This document shows, piece after piece, positions 1-4,516 of a DNA stretch of 8,524 bases. The translations under genes and the position numbers were made by a program. The notes under the pieces were generated by a model. That model had not been told where the DNA came from and searched no databases. It saw only the letters and a list, made by a program, of their open reading frames with translations. The stretch covers positions 1-8,524 of the forward strand of contig JAFQKM010000080.1 in assembly GCA_017396925.1 (NCBI GenBank). The letters are read 5' to 3'. Source of the stretch: Clostridia bacterium (GTDB lineage: Bacteria; Bacillota; Clostridia; Oscillospirales; Butyricicoccaceae). The number at the start of each line of letters is the position of its first letter. The first letter of the stretch is position 1.

Positions 1-2
1 GA

Positions 3-131
3 ATTAAAATCATTTGCGACGAAAGTGACGAAAAAGGCTTGATTTGGCTTACAGGCTCACAACAATATAATATGTTAAAGCACGTAAGGGAAACGCTTGC
101 AGGCAGAATCGGGATATTAGAACTTTACACT
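3..131 (+). pseudogene. AAA ATPase (DUF4143-type) internal fragment, truncated at a junction
   Basis: Frame 3 reads through the left edge of the window and gives a peptide containing CDESDEKGLIWLTGSQQYNM and then LKHVRETLAGRIGILELYT. This matches the end of the N-terminal ATPase part of the AAA/DUF4143 family: the sensor-like LTGSQQ segment followed by the LAGR(I/V)GIL strand. The full protein would normally start about 100 residues upstream, outside the window, and continue for about 250 residues more. Here the family-like sequence stops after ELYT near base 131 and the frame runs on into unrelated Arg-rich translation ending at 296, so the gene is truncated. This stretch is clearly more AT-rich than the rest of the window, which suggests foreign or rearranged DNA. 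The family assignment is from recognised motifs only. An ATG or TTG inside the fragment is unlikely to be a real start. Confidence 0.72.
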
Positions 132-213
132 GCGTACCGCCGGCGACGCCGTTGCATCGATGGTCGTTGCCAAGAGCGAGGGCAAGCTGAATACCGAGAT
201 TTTCCAAAAATAA
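130..213 (+). pseudogene. C-terminal remnant of a dicarboxylate/amino-acid:cation symporter
   Basis: Frame 1 (stop TAA at 211-213) reads LRTAGDAVASMVVAKSEGKL followed by NTEIFQK. This resembles the extreme C-terminus of DAACS-family (GltP/DctA-like) sodium:dicarboxylate symporters, where a GDA..A..VAKSEG segment ends the last helices and leads into the cytoplasmic tail. Frame 1 has a stop at 118-120 and several more upstream, so nothing before about base 121 belongs to this gene. The remaining ~400 residues of a normal symporter are missing. Codon use is GC-rich like the rest of the window, unlike the AT-rich ATPase fragment to its left, so this side probably belongs to the local chromosome. 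A good terminator follows 11 bases after the stop. Family call is moderate because only about 28 residues are visible. Confidence 0.6.
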
Positions 214-223
214 AGCTTTTGCA

Positions 224-251
224 AAGCGCTCCTTTCGAGGGGCGCTTTTTT
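224..251 (+). terminator. Intrinsic terminator after the symporter remnant
   Basis: AGCGCTCC at 225-232 pairs with GGGGCGCT at 239-246 (one G-U pair) around a six-base loop and is followed by six T residues. It lies just after the stop codon of the symporter remnant, which supports that remnant being the true 3' end of a formerly intact gene. Confidence 0.85.
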
Positions 252-292
252 CTTAGTCTTGTAAACAATTTTCAAATATTGGCGGCCCTTGG

Positions 293-320
293 TTGACTTT
301 CCGGTGCAGAGGCTTACAAT
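293..320 (+). promoter_or_regulatory. Sigma-A-like promoter for the zinc-ribbon membrane protein gene
   Basis: TTGACT at 293-298 (-35) and TACAAT at 315-320 (-10) are separated by 16 bases. Each hexamer differs from consensus at one position. The predicted transcript starts near 327 and has a leader of about 30 bases before the ATG at 359. Confidence 0.72.
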
Positions 321-358
321 AGAGGAAGAGATCTCTTCCCCGGAGGAAAACCGTTGTT

Positions 359-775
359 ATGAATCAGTTTCTTGAAAATCTCAGACGAAAGACGGCTGTT
401 CTGATGCAGGGCCGCTATGGCGTCGACCAGTTTTCGGCATTTCTGTCGAAGGCGGCGCTGGTTATGATGCTCCTGTCGATCATCGACGCCCTGTCCTTCC
501 TCTACAGCTTTGGCCTTGTCTTCCTGCTGTACAGCATCTTCCGCATGATGTCCCGCAAGTTCGACAAGCGCCGCGCCGAAAACAGCGCCTATCTGCAGCT
601 CAACTACAGATTTCATGTGGCCATATCGGAGCATAAGACTCGTATGCAGTCCCGCGAGGACTACAAATACTTCAAATGCAAGAAGTGCGGAAAACTGCTG
701 CGTGTGCCCCGCGGCCGCGGCAAGCTCAATGTCACCTGCCCCCAGTGCGGCCACAAGATGGTCCAGAAGTCCTGA
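359..775 (+). CDS. Small membrane protein with C-terminal zinc ribbon
   Basis: This 138-residue protein has a basic amphipathic N-terminus (1-30), a hydrophobic stretch at about 31-63 that could form one long or two closely spaced membrane helices, a basic linker (RKFDKRR, 66-72), and a C-terminal zinc ribbon with CKKC at 107-110 and CPQC at 127-130. The 16 residues between the two Cys pairs include the RVPRGRGKL element typical of uncharacterised clostridial zinc-ribbon proteins. Four cysteines are enough to bind one zinc ion. The start is ATG at 359, with CGGAGGA at 341-347, a slightly long spacing. It has its own promoter (293-320) and terminator (783-811), so it is probably transcribed alone. 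The ribbon is probably cytoplasmic, after a positively charged segment. I do not know its function; nucleic-acid binding or a protein-binding scaffold at the membrane is possible. Gene call is secure, function is not. Confidence 0.87.
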   Translation: MNQFLENLRRKTAVLMQGRYGVDQFSAFLSKAALVMMLLSIIDALSFLYSFGLVFLLYSIFRMMSRKFDKRRAENSAYLQLNYRFHVAISEHKTRMQSREDYKYFKCKKCGKLLRVPRGRGKLNVTCPQCGHKMVQKS

Positions 776-782
776 ATGGTGC

Positions 783-811
783 AAAGCCCTGTCGATCGAT
801 GGGGCTTTTTT
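783..811 (+). terminator. Intrinsic terminator after the zinc-ribbon membrane protein gene
   Basis: AAAGCCC at 783-789 pairs with GGGCTTT at 802-808 and runs into a T tract ending at 811. The 12-base loop contains the self-complementary ATCGAT, which may extend the fold. It begins 8 bases after the TGA. Confidence 0.87.
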
Positions 812-819
812 GCTGCCTG

Positions 820-848
820 TTTACTTTATTTCGATATTCTGTTATAGT
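820..848 (+). promoter_or_regulatory. Sigma-A-like promoter for the zinc-ribbon/PK-C/nitroreductase operon
   Basis: TTTACT at 820-825 and TATAGT at 843-848 are separated by 17 bases, immediately after the preceding terminator. The start of transcription would be near 855, giving a very short leader before the ribosome binding site at 864-871. Confidence 0.68.
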
Positions 849-876
849 GTTACTATGAAATATGGAGGAGGACTTT

Positions 877-1191
877 ATGGAACGCAGATGTTCGGCCTGC
901 CAGGGCCTTTTGAAATATGCCGGCCGTGAAAAGCTGCAGCTGGGCCAGACCGGCTGGCTGCTGGGCGACCTGCCCAATCTGCTGGCCGGTGCGCTGCAGG
1001 TGCATATCTACTACTGCCCTGTCTGCGGCAAGATCGAGTTTTATGCCACCGAGGGCGAGAGCGGCCTCTTTGAGGCATCCGAGCCGACCGACCGTATGCC
1101 CCAGATCAAATGCCCCTACTGCGGCAGTATGCACGAGATGGACGACCCGCGCTGCCCCTATTGCGGCAAGCGTTTGATGGACGCAGAGTAA
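877..1191 (+). CDS. Cysteine-rich double zinc-ribbon protein
   Basis: This is a 104-residue soluble protein with four CxxC knuckles: CSAC 5-8, CPVC 47-50, CPYC 79-82 and CPYC 93-96. The first two flank a conserved-looking GREKLQLGQTGWLLGDLPNL block (16-35), and the last two form a tight C-terminal ribbon, so two structural zinc sites are likely. An in-frame ATG at 862 would add five residues, but it sits on top of the GGAGGAGG at 864-871. The ATG at 877, five bases after that site, is therefore the start. The next gene begins 34 bases after the stop with no terminator between, so co-transcription with the PK-C and nitroreductase genes is likely. Proteins with this LGQTGW..GDLPNLL layout are widespread in clostridia as hypothetical proteins. 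The fold is recognised; the role is unknown. No catalytic motif is visible. Confidence 0.88.
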   Translation: MERRCSACQGLLKYAGREKLQLGQTGWLLGDLPNLLAGALQVHIYYCPVCGKIEFYATEGESGLFEASEPTDRMPQIKCPYCGSMHEMDDPRCPYCGKRLMDAE

Positions 1192-1225
1192 ATAATTTGT
1201 TTGAATATACAGGAGGTAATCGAAA

Positions 1226-1801
1226 ATGCTGGAAAAGATCACCTATTTTGAAAAGAAAGGCCCCGAAAATACCGAGGCTGCCCTCAAGCTGGCCGTTGAA
1301 GCCGCACGCGAGCTGGGCATCGGCAAGCTGGTGATTGCCACCACCGCCGGCAACACGCCCAAGCTGCTGGCCGATCAGATCGACCATGAGGGCCTGGATG
1401 TTACCGTCATTGCCTATGCCTACGGCCAGCGCGGCGAGCCGGGCAGCAATCCCATGCCCCAGGAGCTGCGCAAGTATCTGCAGGGCAAGGGCTTCCATGT
1501 CCATTCGGCCGGCCATGCCCTCAGCGGCGCCGAGCGCAGCCTGTCGACCACCTTTGGCGGCGCCTATCCCGTCGAGATCATTGCCCATACCCTGCGTATG
1601 TTCAGCCAGGGCGTAAAGGTCTGCGTCGAGGTCTGTGCCATGGCAGCTGACGGCGGTTATGTCGTGGGCGGCGAGCCGGTCGTGGCGGTTGCCGGCACCG
1701 GCGGCGGCGCCGATACCGTACTGGTGCTGCGTCCCGAGGTCTCCAGCAAGATCCTCAAGACCAAGATCGACCGCATCATTGCCAAGCCCATTCTGGAATA
1801 A
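1226..1801 (+). CDS. Stand-alone pyruvate kinase C-terminal (alpha/beta) domain protein
   Basis: This 191-residue protein matches the family of orphan pyruvate-kinase alpha/beta (PK_C-like) domain proteins found in archaea and clostridia. Visible features are an N-terminal NTEAALKLAVEAARELGI helix (15-32), a strand-loop VIATTAGNTPKLL (36-48), the segment SGAERSLSTTFGG (100-112), VCVEVCAMAADGG (132-144) and a VVAVAGTGGGADTVLVLRP strand-loop (152-170). The catalytic TIM barrel of pyruvate kinase, with its Mg- and PEP-binding residues, is absent and there is no room for it, so this is not a pyruvate kinase. In true pyruvate kinases the C domain mediates allostery and tetramer contacts. Here the glycine-rich AGTGGGAD loop could bind a phosphate or nucleotide ligand, which is inference. 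RBS AGGAGGT at 1211-1217 is 8 bases from the ATG. The nitroreductase gene starts 15 bases downstream, so the two are probably co-expressed. Confidence 0.88.
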   Translation: MLEKITYFEKKGPENTEAALKLAVEAARELGIGKLVIATTAGNTPKLLADQIDHEGLDVTVIAYAYGQRGEPGSNPMPQELRKYLQGKGFHVHSAGHALSGAERSLSTTFGGAYPVEIIAHTLRMFSQGVKVCVEVCAMAADGGYVVGGEPVVAVAGTGGGADTVLVLRPEVSSKILKTKIDRIIAKPILE

Positions 1802-1816
1802 GAAAGGAAAGCCATC

Positions 1817-2323
1817 ATGAAGGAAATTTTCGAACGCCGCTCGATTCGCAAGTATACCGACGAGCCCATTTCGGCCGAGCACGAGGAAAAGCTGCTCCGC
1901 GCTGCCATGCAGGCGCCTTCGGCCGGCAATGAACAGCCCTGGGAGTTTATCGTTGTCCGCAACAAGGAGACCATGGAGAAGATGACCGAGGGTCATCCCT
2001 ATTCCACCCCCCTCAAGGGCGCGGCGCTGGCCATGGTGGTCTGCGGCGACGTTAACAAGCAGAAGTTCAATCCCTACCCCTACTGGGTGCAGGACTGCTC
2101 GGCCGCCATCCAGAATCTGCTGCTGGAGGCCCAGCATCTGGGTCTGGGCGCCGTATGGATGGGCGTCCATCCCGTCAAGGAACGCGAGGACGAGCTGATC
2201 CGCCTCTTCGGCCTGCCCGAGGGCATCATTCCGCTGGCCATGCTGGCCTTTGGCCATCCGGCCCAGACCGTCGACCCCATCGACCGTTATCTGCCCGAAA
2301 GAGTGCATAAAGAACAGTGGTAA
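1817..2323 (+). CDS. Nitroreductase family protein (FMN-dependent NAD(P)H oxidoreductase)
   Basis: This 168-residue protein is of the short nitroreductase type. It opens with RRSIRKYT (7-14), the Arg/Ser/Arg set that contacts the FMN phosphate. It continues with APSAGNEQPWEF (33-44), the second FMN site; a middle dimer segment DCSAAIQNLLLEAQHLGLGA (93-112); and the C-terminal LAFGHPA block (143-149). Family members are homodimeric cytoplasmic flavoproteins that pass electrons from NAD(P)H to nitro-compounds, quinones, flavins or enones. The natural substrate cannot be told from sequence. A weak purine-rich site (AGAAAGGAAA, 1801-1810) precedes the ATG, and the gap to the PK-C stop is 15 bases, consistent with the same mRNA. 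The first eight residues already contain the FMN motif, so no later start is possible. A strong terminator ends the unit at 2332-2357. Confidence 0.94.
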   Translation: MKEIFERRSIRKYTDEPISAEHEEKLLRAAMQAPSAGNEQPWEFIVVRNKETMEKMTEGHPYSTPLKGAALAMVVCGDVNKQKFNPYPYWVQDCSAAIQNLLLEAQHLGLGAVWMGVHPVKEREDELIRLFGLPEGIIPLAMLAFGHPAQTVDPIDRYLPERVHKEQW

Positions 2324-2331
2324 AAACGCTG

Positions 2332-2357
2332 AAACCCCGCCCAAGGGCGGGGTTTTT
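2332..2357 (+). terminator. Intrinsic terminator of the 877-2323 operon
   Basis: AAACCCCGCCC at 2332-2342 pairs with GGGCGGGGTTT at 2345-2355 and leads into five T residues. It begins 8 bases after the nitroreductase stop codon. The very short central loop means the innermost pair probably opens. Confidence 0.93.
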
Positions 2358-2358
2358 A

Positions 2359-2387
2359 TTGCATTTGGCGGCATAGTTCGGTAAAAT
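2359..2387 (+). promoter_or_regulatory. Sigma-A-like promoter for the HIRAN-FAH unit
   Basis: TTGCAT at 2359-2364 and TAAAAT at 2382-2387 are spaced by 17 bases. The -35 starts one base after the T tract of the preceding terminator, so terminator and promoter are packed back to back. A TATCAT at 2393-2398 is a weaker alternative -10. Confidence 0.6.
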
Positions 2388-2426
2388 AAAAATATCATAT
2401 CTCTGAAATGACTGGAGGTGGACGCC

Positions 2427-2747
2427 ATGCCCGAGGGCACATTTGTCACCGTCTGCGGCTTTTCCGGTTACCGCGGCATCGACCCCTTTAATATCGGCGC
2501 TCGCTTCATGTGCCAGAAAGAGCCCAACAATCCCCACGACGACGAAGCCATCCGCGTGATGGATGAAAGCGGCGTCACCATCGGCTATCTGGCCAACGGC
2601 GGCTCGACCCGTGCCAACGGCACCCTGTCGGCCTCCCGTGTATACGACCGCGTGGGCCAGCTCTTTGTCATCGAGGTCTGGTTTACCACAAGGACAAAAA
2701 TCATCTGTAAAGTTGTCAATTTTGATGCTATGGAAGGTGTAGTATGA
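2427..2747 (+). CDS. Small HIRAN-like domain protein
   Basis: This 106-residue protein resembles a stand-alone HIRAN domain. It has an N-terminal strand VTVCGFSGYRG (7-17), a block FMCQKEPNNPHDDEAIRVMD (27-46) containing the family's E-P-x-N-P-x-D-x-x-A-I-x-V pattern, then IGYLANGGSTRANG (52-65) where the domain usually has an IGY(V/I)P turn. HIRAN domains, best known in the SWI2/SNF2 protein HLTF/Rad5, bind DNA ends, and bacterial copies occur as small free-standing proteins. A GTG at 2418 is in frame but lies inside the TGGAGGTG ribosome binding site (2413-2420); the ATG at 2427, 8 bases after GGAGG, is the better start. Its stop overlaps the FAH start (ATGA, 2744-2747), implying translational coupling with an enzyme of apparently unrelated function. 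HIRAN assignment is by motif and would need a profile search. The role is unknown. Confidence 0.82.
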   Translation: MPEGTFVTVCGFSGYRGIDPFNIGARFMCQKEPNNPHDDEAIRVMDESGVTIGYLANGGSTRANGTLSASRVYDRVGQLFVIEVWFTTRTKIICKVVNFDAMEGVV

Positions 2748-3616
2748 AGCTTTTAACATTCCGCTATAATAATAAAGTCAAGGTCGGCGTTCTGACTGCC
2801 GACGGCAAATCGGTTATGCCCATCGGCCCGCTGGGTCTGCCCTACGACACCATGCTGGAGCTGATCGACGGCATCACCGACGAACAGCGTGCCGCACTGG
2901 AAAACGGCAAGATCCCCGGCCTGCCTCTGGAAGAGGTCGAGCTGCTGGCCCCCATCCCGGTTCCCCGTCAGGACGTCCTCTGTCTGGGCATCAACTATAT
3001 GGCCCATGCCGAAGAGGGCGCCCGCTATCACAACGAGGCATTTGGCGGCGAGCGCCCCTTCCCCATCTATTTTTCCAAACGCGTCAATGAGGCGGTTCCG
3101 CACGGCGGCTTCATCGAGAGCCATCAGGATATTGAGGAGCGCCTCGACTATGAGTGCGAGCTGGCCGTCATCATCGGCAAGGATGCCAAGAATGTCAAGG
3201 CCGGTGAGGAGTGGGATTATGTCTTCGGCTATACCATCCTCAACGATATTTCGGCCCGTATTCTGCAGACCCGCCATAAGCAGTGGTACTTCGGCAAGAG
3301 CCTCGACGGCTTCACCCCCATGGGCCCGTGGATCGTCACCCGTGACGAGTTCCAGGATCCCCCTTCGCTGGCCGTCAAGTCCTATGTCAACGGCGAGCTG
3401 CGCCAGAACAGCACCACCGATCTGCTGATCTTCGATATTCCCTATGTCCTGCGCGAGCTGACCCAGGGCATGACCCTCAAGGCCGGTACCATCATTGCCA
3501 TGGGCACCCCTGCCGGTGTCGGCATGGGCTTTGATCCGCCTCGCTTTATGAAGCCGGGCGATGTGGTCACCTGCGAGATCGAAGGCATCGGTAAGCTGAC
3601 CAATACCGTGAAGTAA
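2744..3616 (+). CDS. Fumarylacetoacetate hydrolase (FAH) family protein
   Basis: This 290-residue protein has the two-part layout of the family: a small N-terminal domain (about 1-72) and the catalytic FAH domain (about 75-290). The domain starts with VLCLGINYMAHAEE (78-91) and carries the metal ligands in DYECEL (E137, E139) and ILNDISAR (D168). It also has GKSLDGFTPMGPW (184-196, with K185 and D188) and the GTPAGVG loop (254-260). The Glu/Glu/Asp set binds Mg or Mn in the family, which includes hydrolases, 2-hydroxyhepta-2,4-dienedioate isomerases, acylpyruvases and oxaloacetate decarboxylases/tautomerases. The exact reaction cannot be chosen from sequence, and no neighbouring aromatic-catabolism genes point to one. 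The length is typical and all key residues are present, so it should be active. Translation probably re-initiates from the overlapping HIRAN-like gene (shared ATGA); the AAGGTGTAG just before is only a weak RBS. Confidence 0.95.
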   Translation: MKLLTFRYNNKVKVGVLTADGKSVMPIGPLGLPYDTMLELIDGITDEQRAALENGKIPGLPLEEVELLAPIPVPRQDVLCLGINYMAHAEEGARYHNEAFGGERPFPIYFSKRVNEAVPHGGFIESHQDIEERLDYECELAVIIGKDAKNVKAGEEWDYVFGYTILNDISARILQTRHKQWYFGKSLDGFTPMGPWIVTRDEFQDPPSLAVKSYVNGELRQNSTTDLLIFDIPYVLRELTQGMTLKAGTIIAMGTPAGVGMGFDPPRFMKPGDVVTCEIEGIGKLTNTVK

Positions 3617-3627
3617 AATCAAACAAG

Positions 3628-3654
3628 AAAACCCCGCCATACGGCGGGGTTTTT
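3628..3654. terminator. Bidirectional intrinsic terminator between FAH and HAD genes
   Basis: AAAACCCCGCC at 3628-3638 pairs with GGCGGGGTTTT at 3643-3653 around the loop ATAC. Both flanks are A/T tracts in the right orientation (T tract on the plus strand after the stem, A tract before it), so one hairpin can end the FAH transcript and the convergent HAD transcript. It lies 12 bases after the FAH stop and 8 bases from the HAD stop. Confidence 0.92.
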
Positions 3655-3661
3655 CTTATGC

Positions 3662-4393
3662 TTACAGATTTTCGATCTTGTCTTTCAGTTCGGCAAAGGT
3701 GCAGGTGTCGAAACCGTCCAGCGGCAGATCCTGCTCGTTGATCAGGCAGTCGGTAACGAGAATATTGCGGATGCCGAGGGCGGCAGTCGGGAGAATGTCC
3801 TCCGATACATTGTTGCCCACCATAACACATTCTTCGGGCTTGAGGCCGTGCTTTTCGAGGATCTCGGTAAAATAGTTGGGGTTGGGCTTGCTGTAGCGGC
3901 AGGTGCTGTAGGTCGTGACGTCGTCGAACAGATCGGGGGTCAGGCCGATCCAGCTCAGGCGGGCCTCGATGGCCGTTGTGGGGAAAATAGGATTGGTGGC
4001 CAGAATGACGCGGCCGGCTTTGCGGCGCGCCGCCTCGACCACTTCGGCAGCCAGCGGATTTTCCCCGGATGTGATCTTTGCCTTATGGAAGCCGTTGGGA
4101 TCGCTGTAGAAGGCATCGAACCTGGGGATGTTGCGGTCGATCTCGGCCGGATCCATTTCGGGGGTCAGGGCCTTGAAGGCATCCCAGAAGGCATCGACAT
4201 TCAGCTTGGAGCCGTCGTTTTTCACCATGGCGCCGGTGGCCTTCCAGATGGATTTGACCAGCTTGCGAGGCTCGAAGCCCCATGCAGCGCCCTGCTTGGC
4301 CAGCTCGCCCAGATAGACTTCGGCAAATGCATCGTTATCCAACGGCAGAAGGGTGCCGTCGAGATCGAATAAAATGGCTTTGAGTGCGGGCAA
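3662..4393 (-). CDS. HAD superfamily hydrolase (probable phosphatase)
   Basis: This 243-residue protein contains the four HAD motifs. Motif I is FDLDGTL (9-15), with nucleophile D10 and acid/base D12. Motif II is the Thr in LATNP (T133). Motif III is YSKPNPNYF (K169). Motif IV is GNNVSEDI (193-200), with E198/D199 for Mg. Residues about 18-120 form an alpha-helical type-I (C1) cap. The family mostly hydrolyses phosphate monoesters through an aspartyl-phosphate intermediate; the substrate is not predictable. The start is TTG, complement of 4391-4393: AAAGGAG (complement of 4403-4409) sits 9 bases upstream, and motif I begins eight residues later, leaving no room for a downstream start. It is convergent with the FAH gene and tandem with the SLH gene but has its own promoter between them, so it is probably a single-gene unit. 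Confidence 0.94.
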   Translation of the reverse strand: MPALKAILFDLDGTLLPLDNDAFAEVYLGELAKQGAAWGFEPRKLVKSIWKATGAMVKNDGSKLNVDAFWDAFKALTPEMDPAEIDRNIPRFDAFYSDPNGFHKAKITSGENPLAAEVVEAARRKAGRVILATNPIFPTTAIEARLSWIGLTPDLFDDVTTYSTCRYSKPNPNYFTEILEKHGLKPEECVMVGNNVSEDILPTAALGIRNILVTDCLINEQDLPLDGFDTCTFAELKDKIENL

Positions 4394-4438
4394 GGTCGGA
4401 TTCTCCTTTCGGACAGTAGAAAAAATCAGAATGGGATA

Positions 4439-4467
4439 ATTTTAGCATATCTAAGCAAAGAGCGCAA
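4439..4467 (-). promoter_or_regulatory. Sigma-A-like promoter for the HAD gene
   Basis: On the minus strand, TTGCGC (complement of 4462-4467) and TAAAAT (complement of 4439-4444) are separated by 17 bases. The -35 begins three bases after the hairpin that ends the SLH gene. The leader to the TTG start would be about 40 bases. Confidence 0.58.
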
Positions 4468-4470
4468 GAG

Positions 4471-4500
4471 AAGGCCGCCGGAGTGGTTTCCGGCGGCCTT
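4471..4500 (-). terminator. Terminator-like hairpin after the SLH protein gene
   Basis: AAGGCCGCCGGA at 4471-4482 is a perfect 12-base complement of TCCGGCGGCCTT at 4489-4500, with a six-base loop. It lies 16 bases beyond the stop codon of the minus-strand SLH gene. The tail on that strand (CTTCTCTTGCG) is only moderately T-rich, so termination may be less than complete and some reading into the HAD gene is possible. Confidence 0.78.
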
Positions 4501-4516
4501 GGATGGGGTTGGGGTT

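Noticed and set aside
39..296. An 85-codon plus-strand open frame as a real small gene
   Set aside because: Its first 30 codons are the interior of the ATPase fragment and the rest is out-of-frame reading of the symporter tail and through the terminator at 224-251. The start codon has no ribosome binding site.
862..876. ATG at 862 as start of the zinc-ribbon protein
   Set aside because: The codon lies within two bases of the GGAGGAGG that must serve as the ribosome binding site; the in-frame ATG at 877 has correct spacing.
1106..2449. A 447-codon minus-strand frame across the PK-C and nitroreductase genes
   Set aside because: Same cause: codon-aligned complement of two genes with biased codon use. 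It runs through the 2332-2357 terminator and resembles no protein family, while the plus-strand genes have clear motifs and ribosome binding sites.
2753..3640. A 295-codon minus-strand frame opposite the FAH gene
   Set aside because: The FAH gene on the plus strand has all metal ligands and family motifs. The antisense frame begins inside the terminator and is a codon-bias shadow.
4501..4514. G-run cluster (GGATGGGGTTGGGG) as a G-quadruplex
   Set aside because: There are only two runs of four G and one of two, which is not enough for a stable four-tract quadruplex.
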